From Pyrenopolyporus hunteri (taxonomy: Eukaryota; Ascomycota; Sordariomycetes; Xylariales; Hypoxylaceae): DNA of 64,000 bases. The DNA is taken from positions 2,542,001 through 2,606,000 of the forward strand of contig CADCXC010000037.1 of NCBI GenBank assembly GCA_902806595.1. Direction: 5' to 3'. The first letter of the stretch is position 1; each line of letters begins with the position of its first letter. Below the pieces are notes generated by a model, which was not told the DNA's origin, did no database searches, and saw nothing but the letters and a program-made list of their open reading frames with translations. A program made the translations under genes and the position numbers. This document shows, piece after piece, positions 35,128 to 49,400 of the stretch.

Positions 35128-38100
35128 ATGTCCAGTCCGTCTCGTAAACCCGAAAATGCCGCAAATGCCACACCGGTGAGCCCCCAAGGTGTGGCCGCTG
35201 GGAGTCCCAACGCTGCCGCCGCCACTGGGACAGCGACTGTCAGCCCATCATCCTCTTCCGTTACTGTGACTGGCTCGCCCTCCGTATCTGACCATGCACG
35301 CCCGCCTGCAAGTGTCTTGCCTGTCCTTCCAGCACACCCCGGCTCCCATGTGCCATCCACATCCACCTTTCCCTCATCCCTCACTGCTAACCACGTCGAC
35401 CAAAACAATAATAAATCGCGGCCGCCCGCGTCCCTCCAGAGACACAATGGCCCGTCTCTACTCTCCCAAGCTCTGGCTTCTGCTCGCGGAATCCCATCCT
35501 CACACGCCTCCCAGCAAGAGTCACGACGTCCCGAGCAGAAGCCTGCGCAGCCCAATGCACCGAACAGGCCTAGCCATCCGCAAAACATACATGACACGCC
35601 CGTCGGACACGCCGTAGCGCCGCCCCAAGATGAACCTCTTCGTGAGCGGGGCGAACACCGCGCTCTGACGCCGGCTGGCCAGCACCGCCTTGCCGAAGCC
35701 TCCAGGGCGATATCCGCACCGTCTCTATCTTTGAATACCCACCCGGACGCGCAGGCTACAACGTCTTTACCTATCACCATGCCGGGCACCATAAGCACGG
35801 GCACGAGCACGATGCTCATTGGCAACCGGGACTTCGACCTGGGCATTGGCAGAGGACGGTCGTTGGAACGCACAGAAAAGGAAATATATTTACGGTTATT
35901 AAACCGTCCCAAGACGCTTTCCGACAACGTTGGCGATACCTCTTTTTCCCATGCCGTTACTGCTCCTGATGTCGCATCATCTACCGGCGATACGCCCGGA
36001 TTGGCTTCCGACCCGCGAGCTCAGTACAGGCAATGGCGAGTAGACCGGACGCTTTCAATGGGCCCGGAGAAGGCTTGGTCTATCGGCACCAATGACATCG
36101 TCGGCCATCAAGACGGACAGGTCGAAAAATCCATTACAGAAGTGTTGGCGGGTGTCGAACCAACACGCAGTCGAAAAGCGAGTCATAGCTTACGCTTCTT
36201 TAAGGAGGGTCTCCCAGAAGAGAAAGGCAGGCGGAGGGAGTCGAAGTCGGTGGGCCATCAACGAGACAAGTCGGCGCTTGGCAATGGCCATGGAGCAGAC
36301 GCACAACATCAGAAATACCCTGACGAGGGTCGCGTGTCTCAGACATCGCTACCGTCGCCCCAGCCTACCGACGGTGACCAATCTCCCTCTCGTGCGTCGA
36401 GCATACGGTCTTTCCCCTGGGGCCCTTCAGATATCGAACCCGTTCCTGACGAGACCGCCGAACACGGCTATTTTGACTTACCACAGCCGGTCAAGCACAT
36501 TGGCGAACCCACTCGAGCATCTTCTCGAGAGCCTCTCTCTACGAAAGCCGGTATTGGCGACGGACGCAACGGCTTTGCCGTCGGGCCTGGCGAGAATGCT
36601 GGACAGACTCGTCGGGAGCCGAGCGAGACAACCGAAGTTGGGGAAGTGGCTGAAGAAGGTGAAGAGTCATCGGAAGAGAAGATATCTTCCGCTGTGTTTC
36701 TACCACACCAGGGTTTGAATGAACCTGCCGAAAACGGTAACGTTCTCCCAGAAAATTTCGAGGTCTCACAGCCAGCCTCACGCAAGGCCCACGGCGAGAA
36801 CTTCCACCCTTGGCTGGTAAAGGCAGATGAACCTGAAGCTGAAGATGAGGCAAGGCCTGATGGGCCGGACGGTGGTAATGTTAACCGTAATAATGACGCC
36901 GCCCCGCGTGTTGAAGAATTCCCACGAATAGATGATGAATGTGCTGTCGAAGATGAGGTCGAACTTCCACAGAAACCTCGTGACATATCCACTAGGCCAT
37001 CTCGGCCACCCTCCCAGTATTACGAGGACATGGTGCATGAGCACCAGCTTGGCCCCAAGTTGCCCCTTGAGGCAATTGAACTTATACCTTATAAACACCA
37101 GGTCGGTGGCCATACCACCATCTGGAGGTTTTCCAAGAGAGCTGTCTGCAAGCAGTTAAACAACAGAGAGAACGAGTTTTACGAGAAAATAGAAAGATAT
37201 CATCGTGATCTTCTACCTTTCTTGCCTAGGTGTGTTGATGCCACTTTTTTTCTGTTGTCCCAGTCCAATGTCCCGTACGGCGCCCGCGGGGCAGACTCCA
37301 GGTTTGTCGGGAGGAACTAACATTTCTTTAGGTACATAGGCGTCCTCAACGTCACGTTTCAGAAGCAGCCGCGGCGGAAGTCTACCATCAAAAAGGATGA
37401 TGCTCCTACAACGGAAAAGAAGGCAAATGAACAGGATGATCAGCCAAATGGCCATACCGGAACTGCTGGCCCGGAAAAGTCGCAGGTTCGAGATGTGCTG
37501 GATAGAGAGGAACAGCGCCATCATCGTAGGATAGTCAGTCAGTCCCTCCAATCGTCACATACTCCAATTCCTACGGTCACTTTCGTCGACAACCGACACA
37601 TCCTTCCTCGGAGCTTACTCCGGCCGGCTGTATCCGCAGCGAGCATCAACGGCCGCCCTAGAAGTGCGTCCGCTGCTGTAGGCCAGCAATTTTCATCCGA
37701 TAAGAATGGCCAGGTGTCGGATAAAAAGACAATTATATCAAACAGACCAAGTCTGGAGGATCGACATGCTAATAGTTGGGGTGCCACGACCGTCAATAAG
37801 AGATTGCGAAACGAGGTCTTCAACGACGCTTTTTTGAAGCAACCTATTGCGGTACATAAACACCGGAGACCTGCATCTCAGCATCGGTCAATCCCTCGTC
37901 CCTCGGTGCAGCAAATTGAAAGGCCGGCAAGTTCTGGGAGTGCTCTCCCTAGTCGAGAAAGGACAAACGACCTTACGCGAAGCACTCAGGAAACGAAGCC
38001 CCTAAACGGCCACCCACACCCATTGCAGAGTCAAAATGATGTAAGCGCGGACTCGAACTGTTTGAGGGTCGAGGGTACGGACCAAGTGAAGGACTTCACC

Positions 38101-39273
38101 GGAACCAGCGCGCCGGAACCAGAGACTTTATCAGAGAAGTTCCCTCAGGAGAGAAGGAAGCGGCGTAATTCGGGGAGTAAGCTTCGGCGGAAACCCCCAG
38201 ATGTCATGGAATCGCGCGGCAACCTTAAATACTTTGAGGACCCGGACGAAGTCGACTATAGAAGGGATAGTGAGTCTCACGCAGAATTACGCGCTCTCCT
38301 ACACTCGAAGGATACACAGAAGCAAGGGGGAAATGGCGCCGAGAACGGAGCCGGAGAGAGATCGGTACCGCCATCACACTTTTCGTCGGAGGCACCTTCG
38401 GCTCTCCCAAGCCCGACCGCGGAGCTCAAGAGAATCCCACGACCCGTTAACCCAAAAGAAGCCCAGACGCAGCACGACTCTCGGGTGGAGTATTTCCTCC
38501 TCCTAGAGGATCTTACCGCCGGCATGAAACGGCCTTGCATCATGGATTTGAAGATGGGCACTCGGCAGTATGGGGTGGAGGCCAGTCCGAAGAAACGAGA
38601 GTCGCAGCAGCGGAAATGCGCTTCCACGACGTCGAGGGAGCTGGGGGTGAGAGTTTGTGGGTTGCAGGCCTGGGACGCCAAGTCTCAGACGTACATCTTC
38701 AAAGACAAATACTACGGACGTAAACTCAAGGCGGGCGCGGAGTTTCAGGCTGCTCTAACTATGTTCCTCTACGATGGCGTGGATTATAGCAGCGTCCTAA
38801 GACATATTCCAACAATCCTGCAGAAACTGAACCAGCTTGAGATGACTATTCGTAAACTGCGTGGTTATCGGTTCTACGCGGCCAGCTTGTTGATGTTCTA
38901 CGATGCCGACAATTCCGACGAGGGCTACGATACGGCCGCCGACGATTCTACCACGGACTTCGCGACGGACGCAGAAGACATGTGGGACAATAGGAAACGT
39001 CGGAAGAACAAGAAAGAGATTGATTTCAAGATGGCCGACTTTGCGAACAGCGTCACAGCGGGGGATCTGGCCGAGAATAAACCGTGTCCGCCAAAGCATC
39101 CAAACGAACCGGACCGAGGCTTTCTTCGTGGTCTTGCAACGCTGAAGAAGTATTTCTTGAAGATACAGAAGGACGTCCGCAGCGAGCTGGGATTGGGGAC
39201 GCCGCGTAGGCAAGAAGAAGAAGTGGACGAGTACGAAAGGTACGATGACGAGGAATGCTCCGTTAGCGAGTGA
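35128..39273 (+). CDS. KCS1: Inositol hexakisphosphate kinase Kcs1
   Basis: Two exons: 35,128-37,229 and 37,332-39,273, with a 102-nt intron (donor gtgtgt, branch aactaac, acceptor ctttag). The joined protein is 1,347 residues. The splice restores LLPFLPRYIGVLNVTF, the conserved start of the catalytic region. The first 640 or so residues are disordered (Ser/Pro/Ala/Thr). IPK-family motifs are the substrate-binding PCIMDLKMG (Pro1102, Asp1106, Lys1108, Gly1110), then TRQYG, GYRFYAASLLMFYD and IDFKMADFA (1264-1272), whose Asp binds metal. A disordered insert of about 330 residues separates the two parts of the kinase domain. Kcs1 converts IP6 to the pyrophosphate 5-IP7, which signals phosphate and energy status and affects polyphosphate, vacuole and stress responses. 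The ATG at 35,128 is the first in frame; upstream extension has none. Confidence 0.96.
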
Positions 39274-40129
39274 GAAATCCGAATTCCTGATTATTTAGCG
39301 ACTACCCGTGGCCTGGTAGCCACGTCGTTAACGACCGAGCGGCCATATACTTCGATTCTCTGTTTTATAATTAGGTAATTATTTCGGACGGATTTTCCTA
39401 GAATGGCGCACCGGTACGCCAGGTCAACGGGTTCCGCAAAGTGGCGCTCTTTGGTTGGGGCTGGGTACGGTCACGATGTTCTTTTCTTTCCATTTTCAAC
39501 ATACCCGCATGTTCCAGGCGTCTTGAGATTGTTCGGTGATACGAGAAAAATAACGAGTTATTCTGAGTCTGAGAAGGGAAAGAGAAAGGGCAGTCAGTAG
39601 CTTAAGTTGCTTCTAGCGGCCGTGGAGGATGATGGTAGTAAAGTAAAGCTATGGGGGGGTGAGCCGACCCCGGGAAGAGGAAGTCGATATCAGAATGAGA
39701 CGAGGCTAGTCATGCTATCACGATGTTACTTACGTAGCTGCTAGCTCAATTTTTAGAGGCCAGGGTGCTTATGGTAGTGGTAGATAAAATAAATAATGAC
39801 TTTACGACTGATCGTTTGCGTAATGGAGGTGAGAAGTTGTTCCTGGTTCTTATCAGGTCTGTAAATGATGCGTGCCACTATACCTGGTAACGTTAGGTAC
39901 AATACAGGGAGGTAATGCAGGTCATTGCGGGGCGGACAAGTATGGTAAGGTACCTAGGTACCTAGACCCAGTACTTTAGTGTGGGGCATAGGGCTGAAAG
40001 GACAGACAAGAAGGAACGCTCGCCCTCCGATCCCCTAAAATTCGTCAGCCAGAGCGGCAACTTTCCCTCGACTTCTTCACCCACGTCCATGTTTCGTGTA
40101 ATGGCTACGTGCGCCAACCACCTCCCGAC
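39274..40129. other. Intergenic, KCS1 3' region and ALG2 upstream region
   Basis: No gene is seen. It contains another palindromic aggtacctaggtacctag cluster at about 39,947-39,966, roughly 165 bp upstream of the ALG2 start. Confidence 0.6.
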
Positions 40130-41660
40130 ATGACGGAAAAGACGAGGGAGGCTAGCAAGACAATCGTATTCTTGCACCCGGACCTGGGTATCGGCGGTGC
40201 CGAAAGGCTGGTCGTCGATGCCGCGGTCGGGTTGCAGAACCTAGGGCATAAGGTCGTTATATTCACCAGCCACTGCGATCCCCAACACTGCTTCGACGAA
40301 GCTCGAGATGGTGCGTCGTATGCCATATAGCCAACACTCTTCCTAACTACAAGGATGACTTAAGTCATCGACTAACAATAATATAACAACAGGCACCCTC
40401 GACGTCCGCGTCCGCGGCAACACCATCGTGCCCCCGTCGATCCTCTCGCGCTTCAGCATCCTGTGCTCCATCCTGCGACAAGTACACCTCATCCTGCAGA
40501 TCATCCTCACGTCAGAGCTGCAGTCCCTGAACCCCGACGCCTTCTTCGTCGACCAGCTCAGCGCCGGGCTGCCGCTGCTGCAGCTCCTGTACCCGCGCGG
40601 CCGCATCCTGTTCTACTGCCACTTCCCGGACCTGCTGCTGGCCCAGGGCCGCCGGCGCTGGTGGAAGCGCGCCTACCGCCTGCCCTTCGACCGCTGGGAG
40701 CAGTGGAGCATGGGCTTCGCCGACGCCATCGCCGTCAACTCGAATTTCACAAAGGGCGTCGTCAGCCGCACCTGGCCCGGCCTCGCGCGCCGCAAGGATC
40801 TGCAGGTCGTGTACCCGTGCGTCGACACCAAGACCAAACCCAAAACCGATACCGATACCGACACGGCAAGTAAGGGCCCCGAGACCGGCGCCGGCAAGCC
40901 CCTCTGGAACGGCAAGAAATTCCTCCTCAGCATCAACCGGTTCGAGCAGAAGAAGGACATCGGGCTCGCGATCCGGGCCTTCGCGGGGCTCCCGCCCTCG
41001 TCGCGCGCGGGCGTGCGGCTCGTGGTGGCGGGGGGTTACGACCCGCGGGTGGCGGAGAACGTGAGCTGCCACCGGGCCCTGGCGTCGCTGTGCGAGTCGC
41101 TCGGGCTGCGGAGCATGACGGCCAAGACGCACCCGACGGCGCTGGAGGTGCCGGAGGACGTGCAGGTGCTGTTCCTGCACTCGGTGCCGCACCTGCTCAA
41201 GGCCGCGCTGCTCGCCGCCGCCGCGCTGCTCGTCTACACCCCGGCCAACGAGCACTTCGGCATCGTGCCCCTCGAGGCCATGCTCGCGGGCGTCCCCGTG
41301 CTCGCGGCCGACACGGGCGGCCCGACGGAGACGGTGCTCGACGGGGTCACGGGATGGCTGAGATCCCCCGACAAGGTCGAGCAGTGGACGGATGTCATGG
41401 ATATGGTGCTGAACCGCATGTCGAGCGAGGAGCTGAGGCGGGTGTCTGAGGCGGGCATCGCCCGCGTTAGGGAGAACTTCGGCGAGGCGCAGATGGCGGC
41501 GAGGCTCGATGCTATCGTGGCTGATATGCTGGGCGCCCGGAGGAGGACGCGGTCGTGGGGCCCCACGGCGGCCCTGGGGCTCGGGGCGCTAAGTGCCGTT
41601 GGCGTTGGGGCCGCGGTTGTGGCGAGGTCGGTGTTTTCTGCTGTTGCGGCGGATAAGTGA
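40130..41660 (+). CDS. ALG2: Alg2 alpha-1,3/1,6-mannosyltransferase
   Basis: Two exons: 40,130-40,310 and 40,393-41,660, with an 82-nt intron (donor gtgcgt, acceptor acaacag), giving 482 residues. Alg2 is a GT4 glycosyltransferase on the cytosolic face of the ER. It adds the second and third mannose residues (alpha-1,3 and alpha-1,6) to the dolichol-linked N-glycan precursor. Evidence includes HPDLGIGGAERLVVD (16-30), CHFPDLLLA, NSNFTKGVV, SINRFEQKKDIGLAI and the GT4 EX7E motif (Glu347 and Glu355 in EHFGIVPLE). The C-terminus is hydrophobic (GLGALSAVGVGAAVVA), consistent with membrane attachment. A short KTDTDTDT insert comes from a small accgat repeat near 40,847-40,862. Exon 2 is much more GC-rich than the flanks, with a strong third-position GC preference. 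Confidence 0.96.
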
Positions 41661-43481
41661 ATGGGTGCGCGAGTAGGCGAGTAACTAAGTGGAAGAAGGG
41701 GGATATAGGCCTTGTGACTGGGTGCTTTGGAAGCTACCTACCTACCTACCTACTTACCTAGATACTGATTGATACGAGCTTTAATATATTCCGGATAATT
41801 CAATAGCTGTTCTCCGAACCCTATCCCATTGGCATAAGCTTTAGATTTCAGCTATCCGTCGATACCTAACTTCGTACGAAATCCACGCACCAGCCTTATC
41901 AAATTCTTGGTGCGCCACCGCTTAGGTACTAACAAACGCTTCGTTCTAGCACGTATCCAATCAGTTCTTAAAGTAGCTCGCTTAAGATCGTATAGTTGGG
42001 ACTTAAGACTTTCTCTTTCCTCCGACCTATGAACCCGCCCATATTAGCCATATCGTCTTGGGTGTCTTTAGGTGATCGTGTTAGAGCTTATTCAAGGGCC
42101 TGGTAGAGAGATATTGGCACCGATAGATAGATAGGTATATCCCTGATCTACGAGAACTGCTTATGCGAAGTAAACTACACGTGTATAACTTAAATCGGGG
42201 GTCTAAACACATTCCTGGATATAAGGAAGTTAGTTACTTCCTGAGGCGTAGGGCGCCGTTCTGGATATGTGCTGTTTTCTTTTTCTTCTCTATTCGTACC
42301 GTTTACCCTTTGGTCTCTTAACCATACCTTACTTATCTCCTCAAGATTCCTATGAAGGTACTCGACACCCTCAATCCTACTCCGGTCAGGGCAGTGGTAC
42401 CAGTTGGGACTAACATGTACTTCAGATGGAGATCTCTAAGCCGGGAAAAGAGCGGCCCATTCATTCAGCGTGTGCAAACGAAGAGGATTTCGCTATATTT
42501 ATGTACTTTCTTCTTCTACGAGGCAACAGCAATACATAGAGGCAACACGTATGTAAGTACGTCGTTGAAAGGCCACGCAGCTCAACACAGCACAGCACGA
42601 TACAACGCAATCATGATCGAATGATGCTTTCCTATCCGTCGGAACGGCCGTGCCCATCAGCCAGCAAGCCAATCCAGATTCCAGGCCCCTGGACAAACCG
42701 GCTGCCTGCCTGCTAATCCGTCTCCTTCATTCACCCCCCTTTTTCTTTCTCTCGGATGACTGAAATATATGTAGGTGGTAGGTATCAGGTATGTACGGGC
42801 CATGACATTCCCCCCTTTCCTCCATTCTCCTCCCATCCCCCCTTATTTTCTCTTCATTCGTCGGCATAACAAGAAGGAATAAAGAAAAGAATCGCCTGAC
42901 CGCAGAAACGAGTCTCATCTCATAATGCGTGGCGAGATCATGAAGCGAAAGGTAATAATCGGATAACAAGAAACACGAAAAAAAAAAAAGATGTGTAGAA
43001 GAAGAGGAGGGCAATAAAGTAAAAGAATTTTAGTCTATTCTAATCTCGAACTCCAGGCCGGAAAGTCCGATGTAGAAAAAAAAAACGCAAGTACTCGGAT
43101 AATCAGGGAGGTTGCTTTTCAACTACATGGCAGAGCGGAGAGTGAGTAAACCGGCAGACGGGCCGAAGCTGTATAGGGCCGTGACCTCCGGGTTATACTC
43201 CATGCTATGTTAGGTGACGCAGGGCTCTATAGTCGAACCCCGGCGTTTCTCTGACATAGCCTCAAAACCGCGCACCACCACAAACACCTAACTTATAGTA
43301 GGTCTTCGTCAGAGTCCTCAGCCTCTGCCGCGCCGAAGTTAGAATCATCTCTGAGGTTAAGCCTTTCCATTCTCCGACGCTGTTCGTTTACGGTCCACGA
43401 AACCATGAGTATGTCACCAGGCGGGGGGGCCTGCACCGACGAAGAACGCAGTTGCAACAGCTGTTGCCGATATGGGTGGCC
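41661..43481. other. Intergenic (1.8 kb)
   Basis: This lies between the convergent ends of ALG2 (+) and SNT1 (-). An ACCT tetranucleotide run (cctacctacctacctac) lies near 41,740, and A-rich and T-rich runs near 42,975 and 43,075. Open frames at 42,352-42,624, 42,727-43,014 and 43,388-43,612 lack coding character. An extra 3' exon of SNT1 in the last few hundred bases cannot be excluded. Confidence 0.5.
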
Positions 43482-46400
43482 CTATCTCCCATACCTATCG
43501 GGCGCAGGCGGCGGGCGGTCGTATAGACTGTGCCTGTCTGGAGGTCGCAGCTGCTGTTGCAGGATTGACTGCTGTTGCTGCTGATCGCGTAGCTGAGCAT
43601 CGCGGATATCATGACTAGATGGCGGTGGGTAGCCCCTGCTGTCGTAAGCGCTCACGGGTGTATAGCTCCTAGGCGGGCCGGGGTCGCGAAGATCCTGTCT
43701 AGCCACCGGGGCATTCCCGTAGCGTGGATATGCCGCCGGTGCTTGCGGTGGCGGCGGCTCGGGAGCACGCGACGTTGGTGCGTATTGTGCTTGTAATGGG
43801 GGCTGCATTCTGTGCGGCTGATAGACGTCCCGGACGTCGCGGAGTGCCATGGGATCGTGGCCTCTCGGTGGCGGTGGGGCGGACGCCCAAGAGGGTTGCG
43901 GCGGGACGGAACTACTGGGTGGAGGCGGCTTCGGCGCGGGTGCGTGCTGTGCAGCCCACGCTGATTGGGCCGGTGGCGGCTGTGTTGCTTTCGGTGGTTG
44001 TGGAGGATGTGATGACCAACCTGGCTGTGGTTGTGGTGGTGGTGCCGGTTGTTGCTGCTGCTGCTGCTGCTGCTGCTGTTGGTGCTGCTGTTGGTGCTGT
44101 TGTTGGTGCTGTTGTTGGTGCTGTTGTTGGTGCTGCTGATGCTGCTGATGCTGCTGCTGTAGCGGATGTCCCTGGTGCGCCCCAGGCCAGCCGACGTCTC
44201 GGCTAGGTTGGGGCTCATGGCCCCTAGGAACGGCGTGACCTCCGTACTGAGGCGGGGGCGACGCTGCACTAGGTGGTTGAACTTGGGCACCATATGCGTA
44301 TGAAGGTTGGGGTTGTTGGTATTGCATTTGCGGTGGCTGGTTTGGAGGTGGATAGTGATGCGTATTCTGGGGTGAACTTGCTGGTGGAGGCTGGTGAGCG
44401 GAAGGGAAAGATCGTGGTCGGCCACCATAGTAATCCCGCTCCGAGGCTGCATCTAATTGCATATGGCGAGGAGCATTTAAAGGTTGGGCTTGAGGCGACG
44501 CCGTTGCGTATGGTTTCAGAGGCGGCATTGCGGAGGGGGGTGGCGGCGGGTTCCGGCCGTAGCCGTAACCCTGTTCCGAGACTCCCGAAGTGCTCCGTAC
44601 GTGGGATGGTGGTGGCGGCGGAGGTGGAGGACGAGAGAGACTGGGTGGAGGCGGCGGCGTTGATGACGGCTTTGCAGCAGCGGGCACCTCCGCCACTCTC
44701 TTGGGGGGAGGGGGAGGGGGATCGTCATTCAGAAGGGCCATCAGATTAGATGTCTTTCTCTCAGGGGGACGAGCGGGCGCAGGGGCGACGGCAGGCGGCG
44801 TAGGCTGCGGCGGAGGAGCGCTGAAAGGTTCCGCCCCGCTGCTAGCACCGGACGTCGGTCGAGACAAGGCTGAGATAGGGCGAGGACGAGCCGGTGGGGA
44901 CGGGACGCCCTCTCCTGATAACGCCCGGCTATGATGCTGCTGAAGTATAGTGGCAAAAGGCGCCTGCTGGACCTGGGGTGGAGCCGGTGCCGGCGCTACT
45001 GCGCGGGGCGGGTCTGGAGGACGGGACATTGTCACATTATCCGGACGAGATGGTGCCATCCTGGCAGCCTGAGCCTGAGATGCGAAAGGGTCGTACTGAT
45101 GGGCGAGGTCTGGTTCTTGTTTCACAAGCAGGTGTTGGCGGTCCTGGTGACGAGGCTGCTCCTTCGGCACTTTGTGATCGACCTTGGGTCTTTCCGGCTG
45201 GGGCTCGATTAAGGGCGTGGGCAAAGGGTGTCTCACAATAGGAAGCTCCGAAGCCGGTGGCGGCCCTTGCTGATTAGCCTTCTGACTCAACGGAACACGG
45301 CCAGGCTGTTGGGCGGGTAATTCGCGTTCTCTCTCGCCGAACGAGAAAGGAGCCCTTACAGGGCGAGGCGACATAGTCTGTGTCACCGGCTGAGTAAGAA
45401 GCTGAGATCCGGGTGGAGTGGCACCGTGAGTCTGGATCAGTGAAGGCTGAGGCGTTGGCACAAACCCTGCCTGAAGGAGTGTAGGTTGCGGTTGAGCCGC
45501 AATTGGAACATTGAAACGGCCCGTCGTCGGTTGCGGAGGCTGGGGATGTTCGAGCTTTGCCGCAGGACTGTCCTCCATAACGGCGTCCGCGGCCGCAAGT
45601 GGTCGGTTACTCGAGGTTTCATAGCGCTTCTTTACGCCAGAACTCGGGGCAGGGGGCGCAGGCCTCTTCTCCCCTCGAGCTTTCTTGGCGTCCGCTTCCT
45701 TTACAATATCCTGCCAATCGTTGGTGTCCTTCTTCCTAGTATAATAGTTTTTGATCTACGTAGGTTAGTCTAAGTATGCGGGCATCGGGTTAGATATTAA
45801 TTAGAACGCTTACCATAACTGAAGTCTTCGTGCGCATGTGTGCTGCGATGGCTGCCCAATCACTCCCGAAGGAACGAAGTAACTGAGGGAAATCGTTGGC
45901 CTCGGGTACGCTCCAATAACTAGATGCCTGCGTGCCAGATCTGCGATCTGATACTGTAGTCGACCCGAGGTCAAGCATGGCAACTGGAGGTTGTTGCGGT
46001 GGCTCTGGGCGTAGCGGCGGGGGGCCCATCGTATCCACGGACATCGAGATCTGGGGTGGAGGTGGTGGGGGAGGAGGCACACTCCTCTCGGGACTGAGCA
46101 TCGGCTGCGATGGAAACGGTGCGGGAATAGCAACAGGCGGAATAGCCGCTGTACCTGGAGCCAAGTCGTATTGAGTTGGGGGTCTGCCCGCGTCGCTTGG
46201 CGGTTGCTGAGACGTCCATTCCGGGCCATGAACACGAGAGCTGGATCGCGAGCGGTTACCTTTGGCCCCCGCAGGCGGAGCAGCAGCAAGCGTCTGGTTA
46301 ACCCGGGGTTGTTTCGCTTCTCTGTCCTTGGCAGCCCGGCGCCCTCTAGGCTTGCGTTCCGGCTTGTCGGCACCCCCATCCCCCTTAGCACCCCTGCGTC

Positions 46401-49400
46401 CGGGAGTACCGGAGGGCGTTCCGCCTTCGCCATCCGTGGCTGGCGTGGCCTCCGAGTTGAAGGTAGGAGCGGCGGCACGCCTGGGTCGGCGCCGCTCGCC
46501 GTTTTCGCCCGTCTCCTGGTTCTCCTCATTGTCGTTGTCCCCATTTCCAAGTTCCGAGACTAGAGCACTAGACCTCTGCTTACCTCGTCCGCCCTTCTTA
46601 CGCTGCCTAGGTCGCTTCTTAAGCTTCTCTTTGAGATTAAGCTCGCTCTTCTCCTTCTTTAGGTAATAGAACTGGATACTAGTGCCAAAATCCCTATTGG
46701 CCAGAGGCTCAGAGACCCTACCCCATTGCTTCGGGAACTCAAGATAAGCCTTCTCAAATATTGCGGTTTCCTCCTCTGTGAAATTATCCACGGGAGGTAA
46801 AAGCTGCCAAGCTGCAACAATTTTCTCGGCCTGGATGAAACCGGTCACATCTTCGTAGAAATCGTTTTCGCGCTCTTCCGGCGCCTGATACTGACGAGGC
46901 AGCACCGCCTCCTTTTCGGTCCTGTACCTTTCCCTCTCTGCTTGCATTTGGCGTTCCCGTTTCTCGTCCTCCACGCGCCGTGACTCCTCCAAGATTCGCT
47001 CCAGATCGCGTTCCGAAGCATACCTGCTACGCCTCGTTCCCTCGGGTCTGGATTCATGGAAACCAGGTTTTTGGCCGTTAGTCTCGACTCCGGCAATAGA
47101 AGTAAACTTCTCCCGGCTCTTGACAGCGACGGGATCGTCAGACATAGTGAACCGAAGATAACGGTCGTAATTTACATCGTAAAGCGCCTTCATCTTCGTC
47201 TCCTCCGCCATTCGATGTTTTGCATCGTCTCTCAACCTTCCTAGGATAAAGGCGTCGAGGCTTGGGTGGGGAGCGTCCATCGACTTAAGAAAAGCGGCGT
47301 CCTTAAACCACGGTTTCTCGTCAAAGTAAGGCAAATCATTGATTGGGGGGGTGGCTAAATGCTCGCGAACAATCTCGATAGTTTGGAGGTCGACATCTTC
47401 GATATCCGTTTCATCCTCGTCCTCTTCTGCCGGAGACGGCGTGCTGGAACCCCTTTTGCTGATTTCCTGCGACCGAATTTGGGCTTCCTCGAACGGCGGT
47501 TCAGCAGACTGCTTACGAGACGGTGGCTGCTGAGTTCGGAGTGAAGCCTGCAACTCGGAATCAGGCCGGCTAACATCCAACACGTCTTCCATAAGTACGT
47601 CCCCGTCATCGCCTCCAATTTTCGTTTCATCGAGGGGTGCCTCATGAGAGGTCGGAACATCAATGTCCTGCTCAATAGAAGGCTGCGGAAGTTCTGCACT
47701 TGAATTTGCAACCTCCTTGGGTAGCTCCTCCACTATCGGCGGAGTTTTCTCCTTAACGGCTTCTTTAGTTTCGTCAATAGCCTCAGCCTCTTCGGCGGCT
47801 GGCTCCTTTTCAACCTGAGATTCTGGCTCTGTCGGCTTTTTCCCAGGTAGAGATATATCCTCCGGGACATGGCCAACCATGTCCCCTAATCCTTCGGGTT
47901 CGTTCATAATTTTCGTAAAAGCCTCAAACGATACCGCGGCATGTTGTATTAAAACATGCGTCGGCACGGCGTTTTCGATCCCCTCAAGCTGTTTCAATTT
48001 CTCCTCTACTTCGGCCAATTGAGATTCAATGATATCGCCGAACTCCTCATCATCTGACTCCGATGATGGATCCGGTATAGGTAGCTTTACTTCCTTCGGA
48101 GGTAGGGAAACGCGTTTTGATGGAACTTTGAGAGTAGGTCGTCGATCCGATTTTGGCTTCACTGCTTCCGAAAATTGTGCAGCTTTCGTTTCGACGGCGG
48201 TGCTTTCTGCTGTGGCATTATCGGCCTGGCCTACCTCACCCTCTTCATCCTTGTCTCTACTACCAGGTCTATCCTGTAACTTATGGTCCCGTTCTAAGGA
48301 TAATCTATCCGACAGCGGCTGATCGGGCTTAATGAAGTCCTCTCCTGATTCAACAGTATGAGAGTCGCGAGGTTGTTTATCTACAGGTCCATGTTGTGCG
48401 TCGGCTTTAGCATCGCTACTGGGCGGCCTTTGGTCATTGTCTGCCGGTTGATCCGCATGAGACCCATCCGAGCGAACGCCGGCGGGGCGGGCTTGGGCGA
48501 AGCTCTGAGATCGACTTAGTTTTGGCGACTCGGGAACGCGATTTTTTATGTTAGGGTTAATCCATTGCTTGCTCGAAGGACCCGGCCGTGTCTGAGAGCG
48601 CGGGCCAGAAGGAATAGTAGATGGGCTCATTTCCAGGAAAGACGATCTGGATGGACCCATAGGCGGTATTCTCGCATCTGCGCTAGGTGCAGGCCCTGCC
48701 GCCGCCGGTCGTTCTTCTTTAAGCGCTCTCGGTCCGGTTGGCGGCGCCTTGCCCGTGACTGACCCAACGTCAGTCGTTGATGCAGTTCTGTTAGGCACCG
48801 ATCCAAAAGATGGAGCAGCGGGAGCGACGGGAGGCGGCGAAACGTCCTTAGGTGGTAACGGGGGTGGTTCATGCGAGGCTCTCTCAAGCTTTGGCCGAAC
48901 CTCGCGGTCTCGTATGTCACGGTCGTCTCGATGGTCGCGTGGGCGCAAGTCGGGGTCGAGATATCTACTGTCGCGATCGCGGTCGTCTCGATCTCGGTAC
49001 CGTCCCTCTTGAGAACGAGACCTGAAAGCCGAACCGTACCTATCACGATCGTCATAAAACCCTCGTCCACGACCTCTGTCCCAATCGCCGCGACCCCTCC
49101 CACGCCCTCGGCTACTATAGCCACCACGGTAAGAAGAAGGCCCAAACGGAGGGTCGGAGGAGGAAGATCCGGCAGAGAGAGGGCCGTCTCTCGATCCGCG
49201 TCGAGCGCGCTCCGCATCGACACCCAATGGAGCATCTCTCAAGTCCCTAGAATCCCGAAAATCTCTTCCAGGGGGCGATCGTCCGCGAGGCGACGGCCGC
49301 CGTCCTCTAAAGCTGTCTCGGTCACGGTCCCGCCAATCGCCGCGGTCACGTTCGCGACTGCGTTCATCCCGGTATGAATTATCTCTTCTATCCCTGAAGT

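Noticed and set aside
43652..44452. Other long open frames over the SNT1 Pro/Gln-rich region
   Set aside because: They are shadows produced by GC-rich and repeat composition in alternative frames.
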